From NCBI RefSeq assembly GCF_963082655.1, contig NC_081553.1, positions 18,132,643 through 18,196,642 of the forward strand: DNA of 64,000 nucleotides, read 5' to 3'. Shown here piece after piece: positions 45,535-56,345 of the stretch (within the stretch, counting starts at the first letter, position 1; the number at the start of each line of letters is the position of its first letter). The notes below the pieces were generated by a model. That model saw only the letters and a program-made list of their open reading frames with translations, made no database searches and was not told the DNA's origin. The position numbers were made by a program, and so were the translations under genes. This DNA comes from Stomoxys calcitrans. Lineage: Eukaryota > Arthropoda > Insecta > Diptera > Muscidae.

Positions 45535-46037
45535 TATTTTGGTAAGGAATTCTTCCGTTTAGGGTTGGCAACGATCAAAACTCTGGAACATAGGCCTTAT
45601 GCTTGGCTGGCCGAATCTTGTATACTCTCCAACTGAAATCAAGTTGCGTACTTACGGACTTTTTTAATTTTACTTTATACAAGCGAAAAAGTTGAATAGA
45701 ACACTTAAAAAATTTTAAGTTGAAAGTGACATTTGGTGATTTTACTTTAAGTTTTAAAGAAATGTTAAAAATGTAAGAATGACGCCAATCATATTAAAAG
45801 ATAAAAATTTTAACAGATGAAAAGAATGTTTGTAAGGAATAATCAATTCATTACCAGTTGACTCGTAACATTTTTTAGAAAATTTGGGAATAAAGCGTGA
45901 GGCAGCAAATTATGATCCGGAAGTGGTAAATGAATTATAGCTGTGATAGTTTACGATATCGAAATAAAAGCCCAATCGCCCCAAAGACAAGAAAACAGGT
46001 AGTCAATTTTAATGGCCACAAGAATGTAAAAATAAAA
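45535..46037. other. Unassigned spacer
   Basis: A short degenerate A/B head-like phrase near 45600 ('ttggctggccgaatcttgta', 'actctccaac') is the only repeat trace. No gene is visible. Confidence 0.35.
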
Positions 46038-46396
46038 ACAAGTAAAAAGGCATTAAATTCGGCCGGGCCGAACTTTGGATACCCACCACCTCGGGTGTAT
46101 ATGTAAACCCCAATTCGCTACAATCTGGTGAAAATTGGATAATTTATGCACCCAAATTCGGCACGGAAATTGAGTGGTCTTTTAAATATAAGTCACTGTT
46201 GAATTTTGTAATTCAAATTTCAGCGAAATCGGATAAAACATAAGGCTTTTATGGGCTTCAGACCCTTCATCGGCAGATCGCTCTGTATGGAAGCTATATC
46301 TAAATATTGTCCGATACAAACCATATTCGGGGCGGACGTCGGGAGACCTAAAGCTACCCACTGTTTCAAATTTCAACGAAATCGGACAATAAATAA

Positions 46397-46463
46397 AGCT
46401 GCCATATAGACGGATCTCCCGATAAAGGGTCTGATTATCGGGAGATCCGTCTATATGGCAGCT
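46397..46463. repeat. 29-bp perfect inverted repeat beside a MITE
   Basis: The arm 46397-46425 (agctgccatatagacggatc...) is the exact reverse complement of 46435-46463, with a 9-nt loop. The MITE starts 2 nt after the right arm. Confidence 0.95.
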
Positions 46464-46464
46464 A

Positions 46465-46699
46465 TTGGTTGCCCAAAAAGTAATTGCGGATTTTTTAAAA
46501 GAAAGTAAATGCATTTTTAATAAGACTTAGAATGAACTTTAATCAAATATACTTTTTTTACACTTTTTTCTAAAGCAAGCTAAAAGTAACAGCTGATAAC
46601 TGACAGAAGAAAGAATGCAATTACAGAGTCACAAGCTGTGAAAAAATTTGTCAACGCCGACTATATGAAAAATCCGCAATTACTTTTTGGGCAACCCAA
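46465..46699 (+). mobile_element. Mariner-type MITE, copy 4
   Basis: TA flanks (46463-46464, 46700-46701). The left end has lost one G (ttggttgccc instead of ttgggttgccc). The rest is near consensus. Confidence 0.9.
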
Positions 46700-48184
46700 T
46701 ATATTTGAATATAGACCAATCTGAACCATATTTGAGTAGTATGGTGGGAGGCGTAAAATTACCATTGTTTCAAATTTCAGCGAAATAGATTTAAAAACAA
46801 AGCTTTTATGGGCTTCAGACTCTTTAACGGGTGATCGGTCTATATGGTAAATATATATAAATATTGTCCGATCTCAACCATATTAGCGTCAATTCTCGGG
46901 AAGCCTTAAACTACTCACTGTTTCAAATTTCAGCGAAATCGGGGAATAAATAAAGCATTTATGGTCTTCAGACCCTTTATCGGGAGATAGGTCTATATGG
47001 CAGCTATATCTAAATATAGTCCGATCTAAACCATATTTGGTTCAGATGTCAGGAGGCTTAAAATAACCCACTGTTTTAAATTTCAGCGAAATCGGGTAAA
47101 AAACAAAGCTTTTATTGGCTTCAGACCCTTTATCTCGAGATCGGTCTATATGGCAGCTATATCTAAATATAGTCCGATCTGAACCATATTTGGGTCAGTT
47201 ATCTGGAAGCCTTAAACTACTCACTGTTTCAAATTTCAGCGAAATCGGGTAATAAATAAAGCTTTTATGGGCTTCAGACCCTTTATCTCGAGATCGGTCT
47301 ATATGGCAGCTATATCTAAATATAGTCCGATCTGAACCATATTTGGCTCAGTTATCTGGAAGCCTTAAACTACTCACTGTTTCAAATTTCAGCGAAATTG
47401 GGTAATAAATAAAGCTTTTATGGGCTTCAGACCCTTTATCTCGAGATCGGTCTATATGGCAGCTATATCTAAATATAGTCCGATCTGAACCATATTTGGC
47501 TCAGTTATCTGGAAGCCTTAAACTACTCACTGTTTCAAATTTCAGCGAAATTGGGTAATAAATAAAGCTTTTATGGGCTTCAGACTCCTTATTTGGAGAT
47601 CGGTCTATATGGCAGCTATATCTAAATATAGTCCGATCTAAACCATATTTGGTTCAGATGTCAGGAGGCTTAAAATAACCTTCTGTTTTTAATTTCAACG
47701 AAACCGGGAAATATGTAAAGCTTCTATGGTCTTCAGACTCTTTATCGGGAGATCGGTCTATATGGTAGCTATATCTAAATATAGTCCAATATGAACCATA
47801 CTTGGTTCAGTTGTCGGGAAGCCTTAAACTACTCACTGTTTCGAATTTCAACAAAATCGGATGGAAAATAAAGTTTTTATGGGCATAAAGGGTCTACCCT
47901 TTATAGGAAAATCGGTCTATATAGCAGCTATATTCAAATATGGTCCGATTAAGCCCGTTTAATTTTTTTGAAGGCTCTAGAGTGATTTTTGAAGGCTTAC
48001 AACAGACGGAAGGACAGACGGACAGACACACGGACATCGTTAAATCGTCTTGGAATTTTACGACGATCCGAATACTTGTAGGGTCGGAAATTGATATTTC
48101 AATGTGTTGCAAATGGAATGACTAAATGAATATACCCCTATCCTGCGGTGGTGGGTATAATATCCTACGGTGGTGGGTATAAAA

Positions 48185-48765
48185 AAGTCCAAAGTTTGGC
48201 CGGGTAAAATCTTGTGAAGCTACAAGTGGATTTAAATAACGCAAAATTGGAGTCCATTCATGGCACTCTGAGGATTGCAAATGGGCCATATCGGTTCAGA
48301 TTTGGATATGACTTCCATCTGAACCGATCGCCCGATTTTATTTATTTCTTGAGCCCCTGGAAGCCGCAATTTTTGTCCGATTTGACTGAAATTTTGCACA
48401 TAATGTTCTGCTACGACTTCCAACAACTGTGCAAAGTACAGTCTCAATCGGTCTATGACCTGATATAGCTTCCATATAAACCGATCTCCCGATTTGACTT
48501 CTTTAACCACTGGAAGCCTCAATTTTCATTCGGTTTGCCTTAAATTTTACACACAGTGATCGGTTACGACTTCCAACAACTGTGCTAAGTACGGTCCAAA
48601 TCGGTCAAAAACTTGATATAGCTCCCATATAAACCGATCCTCCGATTTGATTTCTTGAGCCCCTGAAAGCCGCAATTTTTGTCCGATTTGGCTGAAATTT
48701 TGCACATAGGGTTCTGTTATGACTTCCAACAACTGTGGCAAGTACGGTTCAATGGTTTTATTGCA
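48185..48765 (-). mobile_element. Family A-like element, reverse, partial
   Basis: Units with 'cttccaacaactgtgcaaag', 'ttgactgaaattttgcacat' and 'ataaaccgatctcccgattt' are reversed A units of a somewhat different subfamily ('gagcccctggaagccgcaat'). Clean end boxes are not seen. Confidence 0.7.
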
Positions 48766-49200
48766 TTTTTCTTCTCGGTACTTATGATACTTAAACCAAG
48801 TCTACATAAGGCTTGAAACAAGTGTAAATGAGATAGAATTTAACTATGTATGGGATCAAATCAAGTACTAATCGGCTTAATTCAAGTATGGGTAGATTAA
48901 TTTCTAGTAAGTATAAAGCTTAAACGAATCTAGAACGAACTTAAATTAAGCTGTGTGTATTTAAATCAAGCTGGAGATTACTTAAAAAAAGCAATGGGTC
49001 GGATTAAATAAAGTACGATCACACTTAAATCCAGCGCTAGGAAGGCTTAAATCAAGCGCCACCATTTTCAAAAAATTTTAAAATCAAGAAATTCGCACTT
49101 CATTTTTCGTACTTGAATCAAGGATGCGCTCGGATTGAGAAACCCGTTCATATTGTACTTATTTTACCGCTGAAGCTAGGGACCCACGAAGCAATTTTAA
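48766..49200. other. Stretch with a recurring TTAAATCAAGC-like word
   Basis: Variants of 'cttaaatcaagc' occur about every 15-50 bp between 48785 and 49060 (aaatcaagta, aattcaagta, aaattaagct, aaatcaagct, aaatccagcg, aaatcaagcg). No gene or known repeat family is visible. Confidence 0.45.
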
Positions 49201-49506
49201 AGGAACACTTTACATGGGAGCTTTATCTAAATATGAACTGATATGACCCATTTTCAATCCCCAATGACCTACATCAATAAGAAGTATGCGTGCAAAATTT
49301 CAAGCTGATATCTTTACTTTTTCGACCGCAATGGTGATTTCCACAAATGGACGGACGAGGTCCCAAATCCATATTTCGATGTGTTACAAACTGAATGACT
49401 AGATTGGTAGTTAGGGTATGATGTAGTATGCTATAGTTGATGTGCAACACGCTGTCATACCATGACATACTACATCATACCATAACTATTAGTGGTGGGT
49501 GATATA
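49201..49506 (+). repeat. Family A/B tail fragment with an inserted hairpin
   Basis: 'acatgggagctttatctaaa' to 'atatttcgatgtgttacaaa' is a repeat tail. The final 'gtggtgggtgatataata' box is separated from it by the hairpin at 49408-49488. Confidence 0.6.
49408..49488. repeat. 23-bp inverted repeat (one mismatch) with 35-nt spacer
   Basis: 49408-49430 (tagttagggtatgatgtagt...) and 49466-49488 are reverse complements but for one base. It lies in the 3' direction of the minus-strand DNase I-like ORF, about 260 nt beyond its stop and also beyond the poly(A) signal. Confidence 0.9.
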
Positions 49507-49539
49507 ATAATTAAAGAGTTCGATATCAAAAGATTTTCT

Positions 49540-49545
49540 TTTATT
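49540..49545 (-). terminator. Polyadenylation signal for the DNase I-like ORF
   Basis: On the minus strand AATAAA lies about 200 nt after the stop codon at 49748. Further A/T-rich hexamers surround it. Confidence 0.5.
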
Positions 49546-49747
49546 TATAAATAATTAAATAAATGGCTTTTACTATACCTAAATGCTTTCTAAATTTGGT
49601 TTTCTCTAAATTGTTTTTTTTTTCTCCGGGTTCCACGCGTATTCGAAAATATTTTGATAGTGTCATGGCTTCTCTTTGTCTTTTGGCTAGCAAGGACCAT
49701 GGCCTTCAAATACGAATACACTTTCGACTACGTTCACGACCTGTCTG

Positions 49748-50734
49748 CTATTTCTTATCAACTTTGTGAACCAGATCGGTCACTGTACGTGTCAAGGGAC
49801 CACCTTCATCTATATCCACCTCTTCGATATTGTCAATGGAACCCAGCATATCAATGTCATCGGCATCAAATAATCCTTCATGGCCAATAAGCGAAGTTCG
49901 ATTTCCATTCAGAACACTGGCAACTTCCAAAAAGTTCTTAAAACCAGGAGTAGTAACATCAAAAGTTCCCGGCGATTTCGATTCAGGATACATTTTGGCA
50001 CTAAGGATATAATGTTGATAGGAATAGCCATTGTAAAAATCGACAGCATATTCCACTCGAGGATATAAAGCCCGCGACACCACAATACCATCGGGAGAAG
50101 CTAGACCTTCATTGTCATTGCAGGTGACTAATTTGTGATAGGCACAAATGTGATAATCCTTGGAGCCCAGATGATATTCGAAAATCTTCTCATGACCTTG
50201 GACATTGAAATCTCCAGTGATTATATACAGGCCAGGGAAGTGTTGTTTGATGTACTGCAACATCTCACTAAGGGCCTTATAGGCATTTGGATGCAAATAA
50301 CCACCATGGGTTTGGGTCAATTGTATGAAATAGTATTCCTTGTCATCCAAATATCTGCGATACTTAGTCAAATAACACCAATTGCCATTTTTACCCACCA
50401 ACTTATGGGTCTTGGATATGGGATAGGCCGATTTAAGGGAAACCGCTACATAATCCTCTTCATCCTTTACCTCCCAATAACCTTGGGTATATTGAGGACG
50501 ATATGTGGTAAAATCTTCCGGTAAGCTATGATGGTGAATATTTCCCAAAGAGTACTTGGCAATGCCGCAATCGTAGACATTCTCAGCCAACAAACGATTC
50601 ATGGAAATGTAGGTAAGTTGACGATTTGGTGTGCCACCAGTCCATAGCAGATAGTAAAGGAAAATATTGTAAATCGAACGAAAAACAGTCTCCGTCTCCG
50701 AGGATAGATGAACTAAAGTATCGTACAGCTCCAT
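49748..50734 (-). CDS. DNase I-like (endonuclease/exonuclease/phosphatase fold) protein, 328 aa, intact
   Basis: The single open frame starts at an ATG in a fair context (gtcgctATGG). An in-frame TGA 21 nt upstream supports this start unless there is an unseen 5' exon. Residues 136-143 (FIQLTQTH) supply the conserved histidine strand. 172-178 (ITGDFNV) is the catalytic GDFN box with D175 and N177. 213-220 (SPDGIVVS) fits the D-x-I/V strand, and 240-242 (QHY) sits where the family's terminal S-D-H lies, with D replaced by Q. The usual N-terminal N and QE boxes are not evident, so the first 100 residues are divergent or truncated. The C-terminus (288-312) is acidic. No signal peptide is seen; 20-31 is hydrophobic but short. 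Coding composition and lack of lesions set it apart from the surrounding dead elements. It lacks RT or gag neighbours, so it is not obviously a LINE endonuclease. A cellular nuclease, or a gene captured from a virus or bacterium, are all possible. Substrate is unknown. Confidence 0.75.
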   Translation of the reverse strand: MELYDTLVHLSSETETVFRSIYNIFLYYLLWTGGTPNRQLTYISMNRLLAENVYDCGIAKYSLGNIHHHSLPEDFTTYRPQYTQGYWEVKDEEDYVAVSLKSAYPISKTHKLVGKNGNWCYLTKYRRYLDDKEYYFIQLTQTHGGYLHPNAYKALSEMLQYIKQHFPGLYIITGDFNVQGHEKIFEYHLGSKDYHICAYHKLVTCNDNEGLASPDGIVVSRALYPRVEYAVDFYNGYSYQHYILSAKMYPESKSPGTFDVTTPGFKNFLEVASVLNGNRTSLIGHEGLFDADDIDMLGSIDNIEEVDIDEGGPLTRTVTDLVHKVDKK

Positions 50735-51120
50735 AGCGACTGCTGTTTTACCTCACTATTCCCATACTATAAAACTATCGTTGAATTATTTATTCAATCT
50801 TTGAAGTTTGCTCCAATATATTCATCAAAGAAGTATGGCGTGAATTTTTTTCAATTAATTAAAAATCATAAAAATACGAGATTTGATAAAACATCCAGAG
50901 GCAGGGACACAGTGTTTAAAAAAAATAATTTGAAATTTCGATTTATTGGTGTGTGGGCAATTACAAAAGCTTCGATAAGGAATCTTTGGTATTTTCAGGA
51001 ATACCACGAATCTACTGAAGCGAAGCGAAGGAAGCATATAGGGGATCACAAGGCAATATGTAAAGGGGTTTTAAACAGCGACACTGCAAAAGTAGACCGT
51101 TAGGGACAGCAAACGATGAC
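50735..51120. other. Upstream flank of the DNase I-like ORF
   Basis: AT-rich. On the minus strand 'aataaataattcaac' lies about 55 nt before the ATG and could serve as a TATA-like element, which is weak evidence. I see no gene here. Confidence 0.35.
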
Positions 51121-51324
51121 ATGTTTTTGCCGTTCTTTTGACACTTCTCTTCAGTAAGGTTTGCCATTTCCTGATGGAAAGATACACGAGCCAACAATGA
51201 GTCGAAATTATTAAAATGTTTTACCGAAATTCGTAGTCTGTGCCCTCAAGCTTAAGAGCACTACGATGAGGATCATTTCTGGCTGATTGGCTTCGTCAAT
51301 GACCAAAATATGAGTTAATGGTCA
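51121..51324 (+). pseudogene. Tc3/D37-like mariner transposase, segment before the duplication
   Basis: Around 51262-51324 the plus strand encodes DEDHFWLIGFVNDQN, matching the first catalytic aspartate region of the same mariner family as 18468-19086. It runs straight into the duplicated unit, where the domain continues. Confidence 0.65.
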
Positions 51325-52577
51325 GACAGCAATCCACATCCCGAAAAAATTACGGTTTGGTGCGGTTTATGGGCTGGCAGCGCCAATGGGCCATACTTCT
51401 TCCGTGATGATCAAGACCGACACGTTACAGTGAATGGAAATCGATACCGTTTAACGATAAAAGAGTATTTTTGGCATCAATTGGATGATATGGACTGGGA
51501 TGACATGTGGGATGACACAAGCCACACATCGAATGTCACAATCAATTTATTGGAAACCAAATTTGAAGAACGTGCTATTTTACGAAATGGTACAGTCGAT
51601 TGGCCGCCTCGGTGGCCAAGCTTTTGCCTGTTAGGGCGAAGACCATTTTTAATTTTACGATTTTCGTTTGTTCTCTTTCTTCTTCTATGATATAAATACC
51701 ACATTAACCTAAGAAAGGTCCAAATCCTGGGTAGCATTCTGCATCTCCGTGGAGGATACATCTGATGCCTCTAGGCTACGGATGATTTTGTCCTCAAGAC
51801 CTATTACGGTGGGGTATATTCAGAAGTCAGAGAATGTATGGACAATGTTTAGTGAGGAAACACTAGAACTACTCGTTGATATATATTTCCCGGGAAATTC
51901 TCCAACGGACAACGTAGTGCCAGACGAAATTGTCACTGGTATGCATTCGTCGGAGGTTATTAGGGAAATTGTTTCTGAGCCGAAAATCCTTTGGGCGATA
52001 AGAAGTTTCGACTCCTTTAAGTTGGCAGGCCCTGATGATGTATTACCTGTTGAATGACAAGCTGTGTCTGATAGACTGGTTCCCTGGCTTAGGGAGATAT
52101 ACTCTGCTTGTATCAGAATGTCATATATACCTTTATGATGGACAGGGACACGAAGGTCATTTCCATTCCGAAAGCAGGAAAACCTTATCACAAGAAGGCG
52201 AAAGATTTTCGTCCTATGAGTCTGTCATTCTTTTTGCTGAAGACTCTTGAGAGGTTGATAGAAACATACCTTAGGGCAAAGATCCCTGGAAATCGCCTGT
52301 CGCGGCAGCAGCATGCCTATAGTAAGGGCAAGTCGACTGAAACAGCCCTTCACGACCTAGTCGGCTACGTAGAGGGTTCTCTCGGAATATACAATGGTAG
52401 TATTTCTTGACATTGAAGGTGCTATCAATAATGTAAAACCGATATCAATTGTGAAGGAGATGGAGTTTCTAGGTATCAACTCTACCGGAGTTTCTAGGTA
52501 TCAACTCTACTTACTAAAATATGCATTACGGCAGGCTGTAGATCTAAAAAGATGGGTCAGCAGAGGAATACCTCAAT
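51325..52577 (+). repeat. 1253-bp tandem duplication, unit 1 (transposase + jockey RT chimera)
   Basis: Its first 300 bp encode the catalytic part of a Tc3/D37-like transposase (EKITVWCGLWAGSANGPYFF; VTVNGNRYR). The second catalytic site is disturbed (MWDDTSHTS). From about 51760 it encodes jockey-type RT (PDDVLPVE; VISIPKAGKPYHKKAKDFRP; HAYSKGKSTETALHDLV; VVFLDIEGAINNV). Unit 2 follows at once and every ORF recurs with the same sequence at an offset of 1253. Confidence 0.95.
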
Positions 52578-53830
52578 GACAGCAATCCACATCCCGAAAA
52601 AATTACGGTTTGGTGCGGTTTATGGGCTGGCAGCGCCAATGGGCCATACTTCTTCCGTGATGATCAAGACCGACACGTTACAGTGAATGGAAATCGATAC
52701 CGTTTAACGATAAAAGAGTATTTTTGGCATCAATTGGATGATATGGACTGGGATGACATGTGGGATGACACAAGCCACACATCGAATGTCACAATCAATT
52801 TATTGGAAACCAAATTTGAAGAACGTGCTATTTTACGAAATGGTACAGTCGATTGGCCGCCTCGGTGGCCAAGCTTTTGCCTGTTAGGGCGAAGACCATT
52901 TTTAATTTTACGATTTTCGTTTGTTCTCTTTCTTCTTCTATGATATAAATACCACATTAACCTAAGAAAGGTCCAAATCCTGGGTAGCATTCTGCATCTC
53001 CGTGGAGGATACATCTGATGCCTCTAGGCTACGGATGATTTTGTCCTCAAGACCTATTACGGTGGGGTATATTCAGAAGTCAGAGAATGTATGGACAATG
53101 TTTAGTGAGGAAACACTAGAACTACTCGTTGATATATATTTCCCGGGAAATTCTCCAACGGACAACGTAGTGCCAGACGAAATTGTCACTGGTATGCATT
53201 CGTCGGAGGTTATTAGGGAAATTGTTTCTGAGCCGAAAATCCTTTGGGCGATAAGAAGTTTCGACTCCTTTAAGTTGGCAGGCCCTGATGATGTATTACC
53301 TGTTGAATGACAAGCTGTGTCTGATAGACTGGTTCCCTGGCTTAGGGAGATATACTCTGCTTGTATCAGAATGTCATATATACCTTTATGATGGACAGGG
53401 ACACGAAGGTCATTTCCATTCCGAAAGCAGGAAAACCTTATCACAAGAAGGCGAAAGATTTTCGTCCTATGAGTCTGTCATTCTTTTTGCTGAAGACTCT
53501 TGAGAGGTTGATAGAAACATACCTTAGGGCAAAGATCCCTGGAAATCGCCTGTCGCGGCAGCAGCATGCCTATAGTAAGGGCAAGTCGACTGAAACAGCC
53601 CTTCACGACCTAGTCGGCTACGTAGAGGGTTCTCTCGGAATATACAATGGTAGTATTTCTTGACATTGAAGGTGCTATCAATAATGTAAAACCGATATCA
53701 ATTGTGAAGGAGATGGAGTTTCTAGGTATCAACTCTACCGGAGTTTCTAGGTATCAACTCTACTTACTAAAATATGCATTACGGCAGGCTGTAGATCTAA
53801 AAAGATGGGTCAGCAGAGGAATACCTCAAT
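52578..53830 (+). repeat. 1253-bp tandem duplication, unit 2
   Basis: It is the same as unit 1 wherever I compared them. Both junctions share the bases GA, so the copies are bounded by a 2-bp microhomology. Only after this second unit does the RT continue normally. Confidence 0.95.
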
Positions 53831-54415
53831 GAGGTGTACTGTCTCCTATACTTTGGAATATAGCCATTAACAATATATTATTATCTCTAAAAGAAAAAGA
53901 TATAAAAGTGGTCACGTATGCTGATGACGTGGCAATTGCGGTTAGGGGAAGGTTTCCCAACAGCGAAGTGGGCTACCGAAACTGATCTAGGTATAAATCC
54001 GTGCAAGGCAGAAGTTGTTCTTTTCAGCAGGAGATACAAGTTGCCTACAGTGGAACCTGCCTCTTTGGATGGAGAGTATGTTACATTTAACGAAAGCGCA
54101 AAATAGCTGTGTATTTTGCTGCACAGGAAATTTAACTTCGATATCCCTGGTAACAGAAGTAGAACATAGACTTCTATACGGATGGTTCCAAACTAGATGA
54201 CCAGGTGGGTTTTGCGGTGTACTCTCAAGATCTAGAAATTGTCATATCGAATGGGTTACCCGACTACTGCATTGTGTTTCAAGCGGAGATCCTTGCAATT
54301 AAGGAAGTGGTGGAATGGCTAAGATACGATGTCATAACAACGATTGGCATAAATATCTTCTCAAGGCAGCCAGGCAGCCATTAAATCCCTGCAGAACGTA
54401 TTTCTGAACACACCT
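53831..54415 (+). pseudogene. Jockey-like RT active site and RNase H remnant
   Basis: It continues unit 2 with GVLSPILWNIAINNILLSL and the polymerase box VVTYADDVAIAVRG (YADD), then a damaged region. At 54168-54340 it has the RNase H start DFYTDGSKLDDQVGFAVYS and AEILAIKEVVEWL. It ends at 54415 where a MITE fragment begins. Frameshifts occur after the YADD box. Confidence 0.85.
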
Positions 54416-54513
54416 GGCAGAAGAAAGAATGCAATTACAGGGTCACAAGCTGTGAAAAAATTTGTCAACGCCGACTATATAAAAAAACCGCAATTACTTT
54501 TTGGGCAACCCAA
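54414..54513 (+). mobile_element. Mariner-type MITE fragment (right 100 bp)
   Basis: From 'ggcagaagaaagaatgcaat' to 'gggcaacccaa' it matches the right part of the 236-bp MITE, with TA at 54514-54515. The left 136 bp are absent and jockey RNase H sequence takes their place. Confidence 0.85.
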
Positions 54514-55125
54514 TATATATATGTGATTCATTTTCAACATTTGAAGATTTCTTTTTCATTTCATTTTTTCCTTTAATCTAAATTTTTAGTTTTCAAAACC
54601 ACTGTCTACACACTAATGATGATTATGAATATTCATAGAAATTTTTCATTATTAAAGATGCATTAATAGATATTTTTGATTGATATGGAAATTAATGCGT
54701 AGTGTGGCCAAAAACCACTTTTATGACAATTTATGGCATTCAAGTATTTGTTTGAATATTTTTTTGTAAATACGCATGTATTGTTTAAAATATGTCATGG
54801 CAAGATTCGGGTTGAGTTAATTGTCTTAAATAGGCGCTTGTCTTTAGATAATTATTTATTCCCTTTGGAATCATTATTATCACATTTATATGTAGGTGGA
54901 TGTTTGACTTCTTTGGCTTGACCCAGGTTAGATAAGTTTCGTTGGGTGTTAGTGGGGGGAATGAAATCAAAAGTTTAATGAAAAAGTCTACCCACAATAT
55001 TAATTTGAATCCATTTTTTATTCCATCCAACACATAAAAGAAAGTGAGACCTGAAAAGAGTTAACAGAGATGGAATAGTTTTTCCATATTAGGGTACAGG
55101 TAATATCGGTACCTTGTAGAGCATG
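54514..55125. other. AT-rich island, no gene recognised
   Basis: No repeat family is visible. The short ORFs (54733-54921 and 54785-55033) lie on opposite strands over the same bases and have no motif. Confidence 0.4.
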
Positions 55126-56345
55126 ATTATACCCTACACCACTACTGTGGTACAGGGTATTATAAGTTAGTGAATTAGTTTGTAACACCCAAAAGGAAGA
55201 TAGATAGACCCATTGATAAATATACCGATCGACTCAGAATCACCTTCTGATTCGATATAGCTATGTTCGTAAAAAGATATAGCTATGTTTGTGTAAAAAG
55301 TACAGGTCGCAGTTTTCATCCGATCGTCTTCAAATTTGGTACAGGCATGTTTTTCGGCCTACAGACGAAGTCTGTTGAAATCGGAAAAAATCGCTTCAAA
55401 TTTGGATATAGCTTCCATACATATGTTCGTCCGATTTGCAGTAAAACTGCAATAAAATGGTCATTTATTAACCGATTCTCTCGAAATTTGTCAGGAAGGA
55501 TTTTTTTATGATTACCGACAATACGAATGATTTTCATCGAAATCGATTCAGATTTGGATATAGCTCCCATATATATGTTCGCCCGATTTGCAGTAATAAT
55601 GCAATAAAATGACCATTTGTTAACCGATTCTTTTGAAAATTGGTAGGAAGGATTTTCTCTCGACTCTCGACATACTGGTGAATTTCATGGAAATCGGTCC
55701 AGATTTAGATATAGCTCTCATATATTTCGCTCGATTTTCACTCCTAGAGCCACTGCAAGGGCATTTATTGACTAATCTTCCCAAATTTTCGACGACATCT
55801 ACAATGTCTGTAAAGTTAGCTAGAAATCGGTTCAGATTTAGACATAGCTCCCACATATATGTTCGCCCGATTTGCAGTAATATTGCAATAAAATGGTTAT
55901 TAGTTAGCTGATTCTCTTGAAATTTGTTAGGAAGGATTTTCTCTGGACTCTCGAGATTACTGGTGAATTTCATGGAAATCGGTTCAGGTTTATATATAGC
56001 TGTCATATATGGATATCGCCCGATTTTTACTTTTAGAGTCACAGCAAGCGTAGTTATTGACCAATCTTGCCAAAACGCTTTCCCCGACGACTGCCACAAT
56101 AAACATAGAGTTTGGTCAAAATCGGTTCAGATTTAGATAAAGCTACCATATATACGTTCGTCAGATTTGCCATAATGTTGTCATTTGTCAAACGTAGTTT
56201 TTTACAGTTTGAACATATTTGCTCGCCGAGGTCCATCAAAATTGGTTCAGAATTGGACATAGGTCCTACATTGTACTTATAGGATAGATGTAGGGTATTA
56301 TAGAGTTGGCACCGCCCGACTTTTGCCCTTCCTTACTGGTTTTGC
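55126..56345 (+). mobile_element. Family C element, full length
   Basis: Head 'accctacaccactactgtgg', tail 'agatgtagggtattatagag' then 'ttggcaccgcccgac' and 'cttccttactggtttt'. It has six or more internal units with 'ttcagatttggatatagctc' and 'atatgttcgcccgatttgca'. Confidence 0.85.

Larger units (their letters stand above)
46038..48184 (+). mobile_element. Family B element with a long 153-bp array
   Basis: The head 'caagtaaaaaggcattaaat', then 'ggccgggccgaactttggat', is near 46038. A duplicated tail 'cctacggtggtgggtata' lies at about 48145-48182. The box 'tctcgagatcgg' falls at 47133, 47286 and 47439, exactly 153 bp apart, and these units are almost identical, so they were amplified recently. 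It contains a MITE (46465-46699) and a 29-bp hairpin (46397-46463). Confidence 0.88.
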
